Positions 17,028-25,542 of a stretch of 64,000 nt of DNA are shown here, piece by piece. The notes under the pieces are model-generated. The model saw only the letters and a program-made list of their open reading frames with translations, made no database searches and was not told the origin of the DNA. The translations under genes and the position numbers were made by a program. Source of the DNA: Oscillatoria sp. FACHB-1407 (lineage in GTDB: Bacteria; Cyanobacteriota; Cyanobacteriia; Elainellales; Elainellaceae); NCBI RefSeq assembly GCF_014697545.1, contig NZ_JACJSA010000022.1:62001-126000 (forward strand), given 5' to 3'. Positions within the stretch are counted from its first letter, which is position 1, and each line of letters starts with the position of its first letter.

Positions 17028-17187
17028 GGGAGTTGGGAGAAAATTAATAAAAGGGAACAAGCTGTGTGGGCTATGCTCAACTATTTTTTAAGGAATATGT
17101 AGAACTACTCCTTAAGACAGATTTTCCGAATAAATCGAGTCAGCTTACCATGTGAGCTAATTGCGCGTACGTATACGGAAATGCTTC

Positions 17188-20100
17188 ATGCAACGTAGCT
17201 CAACCGACCAAGCTATTAGCGATCGCGATTCAGACCCTGCAAAACAGGTCAGCTTATCGTTAAGTCACGCTGCCTGGCAGCGATTAACAGAGGCAGCTGA
17301 GCGGCAGGGCGTTTCTCAATCTGAGTTAGTTGAGCAGTTTGCACGTAGCCTACAGAGCGATCGCTCTGCGGGGCAATCCTGCCATGACGCGATCTCGAAT
17401 GGGATGTCTGCCCCACCCGATGAGCCGATCGAAGACGAAGATCAAGACTCTGAAGCAGCAATTATGCTGTTAAACCGGAGCTTGCAGCGTCGCGTCGAAG
17501 AGCTACAAACACTGTTTGATGTCATTCCAATTTGCATTGCGATCGCCGAAGATCCCGATTGTCACTACGTTCGCGCCAATCCGCCCCTAATCAAGCTGTT
17601 GGGAGTTCCACCCCGACGCAACGCTTCTCAAACCCCATTAGAGATAGCAGATTTGCCCACGTTTAAGTTGTGTTGTGATGGGCGAGAACTGTTGCCAGAA
17701 GAACTACCTCTGCAACGCGCCATCAACACCGGAACAACGATCCACGACATCAACATCGACATCGTTCGATCGGATGGAGCCATTTTCAAGTTATTTGGCT
17801 ACTCCGCTCCTCTGTTTGATGAGATGGGCAAACCCCGTGGAGCCGTCAGTGCCTTCGTTGATGTCACTGAGCGCAAACGTACCGAGGCGGCTCTGGTGCA
17901 AGCTAACGAACGGTTTGAACTCGCCTCTGCCGCGGTGCGTGGGGTGTTGTATGAATGGAACGCAGAGACGAATCACATTGAGCGATCGCAAGGCCTCGTT
18001 GACTTGATCGGCTACCATCCCGATGAGGCAGAACCCACCATCGACTGGTGGAATCAACACGTTCATCCCGACGATATCGAGAAACTGACTGCGATCGCTC
18101 ACGATGCCTTAATGACAGGCAAAAGCCACTTCACTAACGAATATCGGGTGCGCCACCGAGACGGGCAATATCGCCATGTTTGGGACAGAGCCGTTATCGA
18201 GCGCGATCGCCACGGCAACGTCACTCGCATCATTGGGTGGAGTTTTGACATCACCCATCGCGTCAAAGCCGAAGTCGAACGTGCTCAACTGTTAGAGCGA
18301 GAGCAACAAGCCAGAGCCGAAGCAGAGCGGGCACAGCAGCAACTCATTTCGATTTTTGAAACTTCCCCCGTTGGTATCGGCTTTCTAGACGCTGAGCAAC
18401 GGTTTATCGCCATTAACGAAGCTCTAGCTGAGATCAATGGCATGAGCCAGGAAGAACATCTAGGACAGACAATTTCAGACTTGTTTGGTCAAGCTGACCC
18501 TGCTCTCGTAGAACTGTTTCAGCGCATCTACAGCACAGGCACCCCCTTTACATCGCCGCATTTAGCGATCAACGTACCCAGACGCAGCGATCGCCGTCCG
18601 GGATACTACAAAGTCTATTACCTGCCCATTCTGCAAAATGATGACCAGGTGGAATCGGTGTTGATCTACGTGCTCGACGAGACAGAACGATTTCGTCTGC
18701 AAGAGGCACGCCGCTTTTTAGCTGAGTCTGGCAATGTGCTCGCCTCATCCCTCGACTATCAAGTCACGCTCACCAGCATTGCCGAACTGGCTGTGCCTGC
18801 TCTAGCAGACTGGTGCAGCGTCTACATTCAAGATGAAGACAGTCAGACGCGCCCGCTAATTGTGACGCACGTCAATCCTAAAAAAGTTGCCTGGGCACAG
18901 GAGTTGCAACAACGGTATCCCTACAACCCCGATGAACCCCTTGGAGTCCCTCAAGTGATTCGCACAGGCAAGTCTGAGATTTATTCGGATATCCCCGATG
19001 CGCTGTTAGTTGAAGCCGCACGAGACGAATATCATTTGCAGTTGCTCCGTGAGGTGGGCTTCAGTTCGGTGATGATCGTGCCCATCAAGGTGCATGAGCG
19101 GACGCTGGGAGCAATCACCTTTACCAGCGCAGAGTCGGGGCGACACTACGATCAGATCGATCTGGCGTTAGCAGAAGAATTGGGACGACGGGCTGCCCTT
19201 GCCGTCGAAAACGCGCAACTGTACAACCTGGCACAACGCGATCGCGCCAAAGCTGAAGAAGCCAACCGTATCAAGGACGAGTTTTTAGCGGTGCTCTCCC
19301 ACGAGTTGCGATCGCCCCTCAACCCTATTCTCGGATGGACAAAACTGCTCAAGACCCGTAACTTTGATACGGCTACGCGCGATCGCGCCCTGGATACGAT
19401 TGAGCGCAATGCCAAACTACAAACCCAACTGATTGAAGACTTGCTGGATGTGTCCCGCATTTTGCAGGGCAAGATGATCCTCAATGTGGCGGATGTCGAT
19501 CTCAAAGCCACTATCAGAGCGGCTCTTGAAACCGTGCGGTTGGCGGCTGAGGCAAAGGGGATTCAAATTCACACCTCCTTTGCTGCCGATGTTGAACCTG
19601 TAATGGGCGACGCAGGGCGATTACAGCAGATCATCTGGAATTTGCTCTCAAACGCGATTAAGTTCACGCCATCGGGTGGGCGGGTTGACGTGAGACTGGA
19701 GAAAGTAGCCAATGAGGACTGGGGAGAGCCTGGGAAACCCCCTTACGTGTCACACTCCAGATTCCCCCTTCTTACCCACGCTCAAATCACCGTCAGCGAT
19801 ACAGGCAAAGGCATTCGACCAGAATTTTTGCCCCATGTTTTCGACTACTTTCGCCAGGAAGACAGCACCACGACCCGTCGCTTTGGGGGCTTAGGATTGG
19901 GACTGGCGATCGTTCGACATCTGACCGAGCTTCATGGAGGCACAATCGATGTCTACAGTGCTGGAGAGGGGCAGGGAGCCTCATTTAAGGTGCGGATTCC
20001 CATCTCTCAGGCGCAACCCACCAACCCTCCGTCTCATGAGCCAGAGCACCCCCTGCTTACTTACACCTCGCCACTGCATCAAACCCGCATCTTAGTGGTG

Positions 20101-20448
20101 GATGATGAAACCGATGCGCGGGATCTGGTCACGGTGATTTTGCAGGAGCATCAGGCAATTGTGCGATCGGCAGCCTCCGCCACTCAGGCATTAGCAACGT
20201 TACGCGAGTTTCAACCACACCTGATCATCAGCGATATTGGAATGCCCGAAGTGAATGGGTATACCCTCTTGCATCAGGTACGTCATCAACTCCCGGAATA
20301 TGCCAAGGTTCCCGCGATCGCCCTGACTGCCTATGCCAGCGAAACCGACCAACAACAGGCATTACGAGCCGGATTTCAACTTCATTTAGCAAAACCTATT
20401 GACCCAAATCATCTGGTAGAAGCGATCGCCTCTTTGTTGAAGGAATAG
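17188..20448 (+). CDS. Hybrid histidine kinase with an N-terminal RHH-like segment
   Basis: 1086 residues from ATG 17188; a TTG nine codons upstream is less likely. Residues about 19-58 read as a ribbon-helix-helix: strand QVSLSLSHAAW, helix RLTEAAERQG, turn VSQSELVEQFARSL. Three PAS domains follow (about 100-235, 240-365 and 385-505), then a GAF domain (about 530-685). The dimerisation domain has H705 in VLSHELRSPLNPILGW. The ATPase domain has the N-box NLLSNAIKFTPSGG and G-boxes DTGKGI and GGLGLGLAI. The receiver has phospho-acceptor D1016 in LIISDIGMPEVNG and the lysine in LAKPIDPNH. It is a cytoplasmic sensor with no membrane helix. The ligand is unknown. A CopG-like segment on a kinase is unusual. 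Confidence 0.9.
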   Translation: MQRSSTDQAISDRDSDPAKQVSLSLSHAAWQRLTEAAERQGVSQSELVEQFARSLQSDRSAGQSCHDAISNGMSAPPDEPIEDEDQDSEAAIMLLNRSLQRRVEELQTLFDVIPICIAIAEDPDCHYVRANPPLIKLLGVPPRRNASQTPLEIADLPTFKLCCDGRELLPEELPLQRAINTGTTIHDINIDIVRSDGAIFKLFGYSAPLFDEMGKPRGAVSAFVDVTERKRTEAALVQANERFELASAAVRGVLYEWNAETNHIERSQGLVDLIGYHPDEAEPTIDWWNQHVHPDDIEKLTAIAHDALMTGKSHFTNEYRVRHRDGQYRHVWDRAVIERDRHGNVTRIIGWSFDITHRVKAEVERAQLLEREQQARAEAERAQQQLISIFETSPVGIGFLDAEQRFIAINEALAEINGMSQEEHLGQTISDLFGQADPALVELFQRIYSTGTPFTSPHLAINVPRRSDRRPGYYKVYYLPILQNDDQVESVLIYVLDETERFRLQEARRFLAESGNVLASSLDYQVTLTSIAELAVPALADWCSVYIQDEDSQTRPLIVTHVNPKKVAWAQELQQRYPYNPDEPLGVPQVIRTGKSEIYSDIPDALLVEAARDEYHLQLLREVGFSSVMIVPIKVHERTLGAITFTSAESGRHYDQIDLALAEELGRRAALAVENAQLYNLAQRDRAKAEEANRIKDEFLAVLSHELRSPLNPILGWTKLLKTRNFDTATRDRALDTIERNAKLQTQLIEDLLDVSRILQGKMILNVADVDLKATIRAALETVRLAAEAKGIQIHTSFAADVEPVMGDAGRLQQIIWNLLSNAIKFTPSGGRVDVRLEKVANEDWGEPGKPPYVSHSRFPLLTHAQITVSDTGKGIRPEFLPHVFDYFRQEDSTTTRRFGGLGLGLAIVRHLTELHGGTIDVYSAGEGQGASFKVRIPISQAQPTNPPSHEPEHPLLTYTSPLHQTRILVVDDETDARDLVTVILQEHQAIVRSAASATQALATLREFQPHLIISDIGMPEVNGYTLLHQVRHQLPEYAKVPAIALTAYASETDQQQALRAGFQLHLAKPIDPNHLVEAIASLLKE

Positions 20449-20592
20449 GACATTTTTTTGTTCCCACCCTGAGGCAGCCATCTCTAAAGGTTTACAGACT
20501 CTCAAAGATCGTGTAAATGGATACAAAAGTTATGCCTCAGACAGCTACGAACGTCATAATAGATAACGTTTGATAGTCTTACGCTCTGGCTC

Positions 20593-20653
20593 AGGGAGAA
20601 GGGGGGTTGGGGGCTTTTGCCTCCAGCCAGGGGTGGAACCCCGCCCTCCATTC
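20593..20653 (+). repeat. Family A repeat, partial copy 3
   Basis: Only the GC-rich core is present (GGGGGTTGGGGGC through GGGGTGGAACCCC). It ends nine bases before the likely ATG of the protease at 20662, so it occupies the place where a ribosome binding site and promoter would normally be. Confidence 0.65.
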
Positions 20654-20661
20654 TAATCTTG

Positions 20662-22839
20662 ATGAGTACTGCTTTATCTACCATCGCTATGCCTGTAGAC
20701 CGTATTGGCAACACACCCCGACAGGCAACCACGATCGATGCGGGAGTTGGTTTTAGACGCTATCGCGATCAGATCGGGGGGGCCGATCGCAACGACTACT
20801 TCCGGCTTAACCTGAGCGATCGCCGCAGCTACAGTATTTCGCTCACACCATCGACCGCCGATGCACAACTTCAACTGCTAGATGCGGCAGGGCGAGTGAT
20901 TCAGCGATCGCGACGGTCTGGCAGAAGTCGTAAAGTAATCAACACAGTTTTAGAGGTTGGAACCTATTTCATTCGGGTGTTTTCGGCTCGGCGGGGTCGC
21001 GTAGCCACTCGATATCTGTTAGGGGTTTCCGCGACTGCAATACCTGAAGAACCTGTAGTCGATCGCGTGGGGAATAGCTCAACTCAAGCGAGTGACCTCG
21101 GCATCCTGACGGGCGATCGTACGTTGACAGAGGCGATCGGAGGGGCTGATCCACGCGATTATTACCGCTTTAACCTGACCCAACTCAGCAAACTGACGCT
21201 CAACCTCGACAACCGCATCAATTCGGTGTCACTGCTCCAACGAGATGGGGCAGCGATCGCGGGTCAGTGGACTGCCACCGATACAGGGCAACAATGGAGT
21301 TGGGAACTCCTACCGGGAACCTACTACATTCAACTGGAAGCGGCTCCCGCACAACCCAACACCAACTACACCCTGGCAATCACCACTACCCCCGACCGCG
21401 CAGGCAGTACTCCCAATCAAGCCTTGGATCTGGGAACCCTGACCCAAACCCAAACGGTGAGCAATTGGCTCGGCTCTAGCAATACCAGCGATTATTACCG
21501 CTTCACGTTGAATCGAGACATCAATTTGTCACTTGCCCTCAACGGTTTAGGACAATCAGTTGGGAGCATTGCTCTGTTAGACAGCAACGACTCAACCCTA
21601 CAATTTGCCACGGGGTCTGGTTCAACTGCCTCCATTACCCAGGACTTAACCGCAGGCACCTATTACGTGCAGGTGTTGGGCAACAGTGACTACACGCTGA
21701 CTCTCAATCTGCCCGCAGCAGATTTGGTAGCAACTGCTTTTAGCACGCCCTATGCACTCAGTGTAGGTTCCTCATTTACCACACAGTTTCAACTGCAAAA
21801 CGTGGGTACTGAATCCGTAGGAGCATTTCGGGTCAACTTCTATCTGTCAAGCGATACCCAAATCACCAGGGGCGATCGCCTTTTAGGTCACTACGATATT
21901 GCCGCTCTCAATGCCAACAGCCGCACCGGAACCCTCAATACTGTGTTAACGCTCCCCGATGCCAATGATCTGTTCTGGCAAACCGATGGCACCTACTATA
22001 TCGGCATGGCGATCGACCCCTTGAGAGCAGTCCGAGAAACCGATGAAACCAACAACAGCAACCAGGGTATCACGTTCGATCAGGATGCGGTTAATATCAG
22101 TGGCTTACCCAACACCCGCCCGTTCAACATCGACATTGATTACAGCAGTGATACGATTGGCTGGTTTACCCCTCAGCGACGTGCTGCATTAGAAGCTGCT
22201 GCTAGTATTTGGGAAAAGATCATTCAAAATGACTTGTTTGGTGCAATTGACCTGACATTAAATGTCAGGGCAGATGAGTTGGGTGGAACTACCGCCGGAA
22301 GAGCCTGGGCTAGCTCTGAATTCAATCCCAATGCTTCGATCGAGTTTGACCTGTCTACTAACTGGTTTTTTGATGCCAGTCCCAACACTGCCGATGACAT
22401 TCCCGCCAACACGCTCGATTTTATCTCCGTCGCTGTGCATGAAATTGGGCATACCCTCGGTTTTTCGGGAGTGGATAACGAGTTCAATAGTCGTGTCGTC
22501 AATGGAGCGTTTACAGGCATCAATGCCAGAGCTTACAACGGGGGCAACTCAATTCCGCTATCGGGTGATGGCTCTCACATTCGCCCCGGTTATGAGTTTG
22601 GCACCAGTGGCGCACCCCTGATGAATCCATTTGTTGCCTCTGGTACGCGCATATTACCAACCGTTCTTGATTTGGCGATTCTGGATGATATTCGTTTCAC
22701 CGTGAACTACGGTGCAGCGTCTCAAAATCGGTCTAACAATTCTGCCTCCTCGCAACCCATCAGCTACGCTCAGTGTGGTTGTGCTGCCTGCATCACCAAT
22801 CTCAATTCCGATCGCCAGTCGGTCTTTTCGGGCATCTAA
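20662..22839 (+). CDS. Metzincin-type metalloprotease with PPC repeats and a CARDB domain
   Basis: 725 residues from ATG 20662. There are three pre-peptidase C-terminal (PPC) beta domains, each starting with a D/R-R-x-G-N/S-x-x-x-Q-A motif and a DYYRF/DYFRL strand (about residues 12-125, 132-240 and 245-345). A CARDB adhesion-like domain follows at about 350-470 and ends VRETDETNNSN. The catalytic domain (about 485-700) has zinc ligands H593 and H597 with catalytic E594 in AVHEIGHTLGFSG. The third metzincin histidine three residues after the glycine is missing; H639 in DGSHIRPG is the likely substitute, and M654 in PLMNPF is the likely Met-turn. That spacing resembles leishmanolysin-type enzymes. 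No classical signal peptide is seen; secretion is expected but not shown. The last residues are cysteine-rich (QCGCAACITN). Confidence 0.82.
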   Translation: MSTALSTIAMPVDRIGNTPRQATTIDAGVGFRRYRDQIGGADRNDYFRLNLSDRRSYSISLTPSTADAQLQLLDAAGRVIQRSRRSGRSRKVINTVLEVGTYFIRVFSARRGRVATRYLLGVSATAIPEEPVVDRVGNSSTQASDLGILTGDRTLTEAIGGADPRDYYRFNLTQLSKLTLNLDNRINSVSLLQRDGAAIAGQWTATDTGQQWSWELLPGTYYIQLEAAPAQPNTNYTLAITTTPDRAGSTPNQALDLGTLTQTQTVSNWLGSSNTSDYYRFTLNRDINLSLALNGLGQSVGSIALLDSNDSTLQFATGSGSTASITQDLTAGTYYVQVLGNSDYTLTLNLPAADLVATAFSTPYALSVGSSFTTQFQLQNVGTESVGAFRVNFYLSSDTQITRGDRLLGHYDIAALNANSRTGTLNTVLTLPDANDLFWQTDGTYYIGMAIDPLRAVRETDETNNSNQGITFDQDAVNISGLPNTRPFNIDIDYSSDTIGWFTPQRRAALEAAASIWEKIIQNDLFGAIDLTLNVRADELGGTTAGRAWASSEFNPNASIEFDLSTNWFFDASPNTADDIPANTLDFISVAVHEIGHTLGFSGVDNEFNSRVVNGAFTGINARAYNGGNSIPLSGDGSHIRPGYEFGTSGAPLMNPFVASGTRILPTVLDLAILDDIRFTVNYGAASQNRSNNSASSQPISYAQCGCAACITNLNSDRQSVFSGI

Positions 22840-22845
22840 ACCTCG

Positions 22846-22925
22846 CAAGCCGCACCCTAACGGCGATGCGGGTTAAGCATCTGGCGGTTTCAATCGCCAA
22901 ACTCCTGATCTCGAACTCAGGTTAC
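22846..22925. repeat. Repeat family B, partial copy
   Basis: CTGGCGGTTTCAATCGCCAA followed by ACTCCTGATCTCGAACTCAG matches the hairpin and tail of the copy at 14847-15004 with several substitutions. Confidence 0.55.
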
Positions 22926-22961
22926 CATCTCTAAAAATTTGAGCTACGCATCAATATCTCT

Positions 22962-22989
22962 GTAGGGGCATTTCGCGAAACGCCCCTAC
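22962..22989. repeat. Palindromic repeat, copy 2
   Basis: A 28-bp palindrome, GTAGGGGCATTTCGCGAA and its inverted half, nearly identical to 1870-1897. Confidence 0.8.
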
Positions 22990-23169
22990 CACTAATCTGT
23001 AACCGTTATGGTTGAATTGGTATTACCCTACACCCCACAACCATTCTTCCCCTTACTCCCCCCTCTGACAGAAAGCGACCTTCCCATAGATTTGTCTCCA
23101 GGTAGAAGCCGATCGCCCCTTTATTCTGCGATATATGCAATATGTAGCAAGTGTCGAGACAGTTAATCC

Positions 23170-23223
23170 AAGGGGGTGTGGGGGCTACGCTCCCAGCCAG
23201 GGGTTCCTCCCCTGCACCCCGTC
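23170..23223 (+). repeat. Family A repeat, partial copy 4
   Basis: Core only: AAGGGGGTGTGGGGGCTACG through GGGGTTCCTCCCCTGCACCC. Both outer ends of the family are missing. Confidence 0.7.
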
Positions 23224-23280
23224 CTAACCAACCCCTCGGTTGCTATAGAAAAATTTGTTAATAAATCTGGATGTCGGGCT

Positions 23281-23502
23281 ATGTTCGAGTTATTAGAAGC
23301 CACTGTCAAGCCTTTGATGCTCAACTCCAATGTGTTGGATGTGGCGTATGAGATGTATTTGCAAGCACCCCAATCCAATAATCCAATCATCGATCTGAGG
23401 GAGTTATCACGCCGCACGGGAGCCAGTTTGTTAGAGTGTCGTAATGCGATCGTAGATGCTAACAAAGTGGGTAGATTTCCCAATTGTGCGCTGGAATCTT
23501 AG
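23281..23502 (+). CDS. Small hypothetical protein
   Basis: A 73-residue soluble protein from ATG 23281. The open frame continues upstream only because it passes through the repeat at 23170-23223. The sequence MFELLEATVKPLMLNSNVLD is followed by a predicted helical region, IDLRELSRRTGASLLECRNA, that looks like a small helix-turn-helix or UBA-like pair of helices. I do not recognise the family. It is convergent with the kinase at 23519, whose stop is 16 bases away. Confidence 0.6.
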   Translation: MFELLEATVKPLMLNSNVLDVAYEMYLQAPQSNNPIIDLRELSRRTGASLLECRNAIVDANKVGRFPNCALES

Positions 23503-23518
23503 GGATAAAAGTTCAGAG

Positions 23519-25270
23519 TTAGTGACGGGGCGATCGCAACGGCAATCGTACTGTAAAACAGGTGACGTTGTTTTGACTGGTGGCTTCGATCGCCCCATCT
23601 AGTTGTTCCACTAACTTTTTGGTCAGTGCCAACCCTAAACCCGTACCCCCATGCTTCCAGGGGTCATTATTGGGAATGCGGTAAAACTTATCGAATACGC
23701 GGGACAGTTCCTTGGGTGCAATTTCAACCCCCGTATTACACACTTGCAGCGACAAAATCTCTTGCTTAACGTCAGCCGAGATCATAATTGTTTCATGAGC
23801 TGGCGTATATTTGCAGGCATTCATCAACAATTCAGTAACAATTCGACTTAAGCTGAGCAAGTCAATTGTCAGTGCGGGGAGATCTGGATCAATCGTCAGT
23901 CGTAAGTGTTGTTGTTGCTCTTGAGCGCGTAGATAAAAAGCTTCAACGATATGATTTAACCACCCATGCAAGTTAATCGTAGTTGGTTGCAGCGCATGAG
24001 TCCCTGCTTCTAAATGCTGTAAGTCGAGGAGGTCATTCACAAGTTGCAATTCGCGATCGCACTCCTGTTTAAGAATCTCAAAATACTGAATAACTTTGCT
24101 GGAAGAAGTCGGAGATTGTAATAACTGTTCTACTAAAATTTGTCCCTGAAACGTTAAAGCATCTATCAATTGCAATGCCATTTTCATATTTGCTAAGGGA
24201 CTGCGTAACTCATGAGAAATGGTGCTGAGGAAATCATTTTTGAGTTGATTGAGCCGCTCCAGTTCCTTGATCTGGTTTTGAGAGGCATCATAGAGTTGTG
24301 CCTGACGGAGGGCGATCGCACATTGATTCGCCACTTGCTCCACTAAATGAATTTCCTGTTCACTAAAACTGGAAAGCATTGGCTTAAGTATCCACAGTTC
24401 TCCTAAAATGCCGTGTCGTTCAACCTGATCATCAAAGATCGGGCAAGCCAAAATTGCCGAGTGATCGGAGGTGGAGGCGGGTTGCACTTGGCAAAAGGCA
24501 AACCAGTGCTGTTGGTGTAACTGTTCGTAGATCTTAGGGGTATCTGCGATGTAAAGCGTTTGTCCCTGCGTTGTCACTTGTCCCGGTTGAACATACTCAT
24601 AGCGAACGGTAGAGGTGAGGCGATCGGGGCTATAGAGCACCGCATTACAACAATGACACTCCAACGCTTTTGCCAGTTCTGTAACAACTGTTTGCAAAAT
24701 TTGATTTTGATCCAGAGTATCGCGTACTTCATCCGAAATGCGCTTTAGAGTCCGTTCCAGGGTTAAGGCTTGTTCCAGTTCGAGCGTGCGTACTTGAACC
24801 CGACGTTCTAAATCAACATTCAAATGTTGTAATCGTTGATTGAGATTGAGCAGTTGTTGTTGCTGTGATCGAATGGTCAGTTGATGTTGAATTCGGACTA
24901 AAACCTCCTCAATTTGAAAGGGTTTTGTAATGTAATCTGCACCCCCCATTGAGAAGGCTCTTGCCTTATCCAACACATCGTTGAGAGCACTTAAAAAAAT
25001 TACAGGGATATGTTGTGTTAATCGATTTGCCTTGAGTCGAGAGCAGATTTCATAGCCATCCATGATGGGCATACGAATATCAAGCAGGATCAAATCGGGC
25101 ACATCCGCCTGCACCGTGTTTAGAGCAGCCTGTCCGTTGAGTGCCTGCCGGACAACGAACCCTTCTTGAGTGAGCAGTTTGGAGAGGGTTCGTAGATTGT
25201 CAGGTTGGTCATCCACAATCAGAATACTAATCGCACCGACAGAGTTAAAAACGGGAGATAACGCATTCAT
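23519..25270 (-). CDS. Response regulator-histidine kinase (REC-coiled coil-GAF-HisKA-HATPase)
   Basis: 583 residues. The N-terminal receiver has D64 in LILLDIRMPIMDGYE and K117 in YITKPFQIEE. A coiled coil (about 125-190) leads to a GAF domain (about 185-325). The dimerisation domain has H353 in FLSTISHELRSPLANM. The ATPase domain has LLMNACKYTP and the G-boxes NTGVEIAP and GGTGLGLALTKK. The arrangement with the receiver first suggests it is phosphorylated by another kinase. The large hybrid kinase encoded just upstream (25285-30445, same strand, about 14 bases from the end of its C-terminal segment) is the obvious partner, so the two probably form a phosphorelay operon. Confidence 0.92.
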   Translation of the reverse strand: MNALSPVFNSVGAISILIVDDQPDNLRTLSKLLTQEGFVVRQALNGQAALNTVQADVPDLILLDIRMPIMDGYEICSRLKANRLTQHIPVIFLSALNDVLDKARAFSMGGADYITKPFQIEEVLVRIQHQLTIRSQQQQLLNLNQRLQHLNVDLERRVQVRTLELEQALTLERTLKRISDEVRDTLDQNQILQTVVTELAKALECHCCNAVLYSPDRLTSTVRYEYVQPGQVTTQGQTLYIADTPKIYEQLHQQHWFAFCQVQPASTSDHSAILACPIFDDQVERHGILGELWILKPMLSSFSEQEIHLVEQVANQCAIALRQAQLYDASQNQIKELERLNQLKNDFLSTISHELRSPLANMKMALQLIDALTFQGQILVEQLLQSPTSSSKVIQYFEILKQECDRELQLVNDLLDLQHLEAGTHALQPTTINLHGWLNHIVEAFYLRAQEQQQHLRLTIDPDLPALTIDLLSLSRIVTELLMNACKYTPAHETIMISADVKQEILSLQVCNTGVEIAPKELSRVFDKFYRIPNNDPWKHGGTGLGLALTKKLVEQLDGAIEATSQNNVTCFTVRLPLRSPRH

Positions 25271-25284
25271 GGATTTTAAAGAGC

Positions 25285-25542
25285 TTATTTTATATCAAGA
25301 TAAATCCTCGATGCATCGATGATGGGCTGAAACTCAAAGCTATGCGTTAATCTCTCTAATTTACGAGCCAGCACAGCGTATTCCGAAGGGATTTGTTGCA
25401 GCAATTGATTGACGGCTTCGTCTTGACATAACAGGGAGGCTCTATGCAATGCACTGATCCACTCTAAAGGCATCACAGCTAACTCTTCTGCCGATAGAGA
25501 CGGGTCAATGAGCCACAAGTTATCATCTGCTGCGTCTTTTCC
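25285..25542 (-). pseudogene. Detached C-terminal segment of the large hybrid kinase
   Basis: Reads KGKDAADDNLWLIDPSLSAE then MPLEWISALHRASL and QIPSEYAVLARKLERLTHSF, and ends YLDIK. This is the short helical tail that cyanobacterial hybrid kinases carry after the last receiver. It is in a different frame from the kinase body. Removing one base from the six-A run (T6 on the + strand, 25543-25548) would join the two reading frames without a gap. The apparent TTG start at 25518 is probably not used. It could be a real frameshift, a slippage site or a sequencing error. Confidence 0.7.

Larger units (their letters stand above)
22840..23280. other. Intergenic region composed of repeat remnants
   Basis: Holds a family B tail, the second palindrome and a family A core in succession. 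No gene is seen on either strand. Confidence 0.7.
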
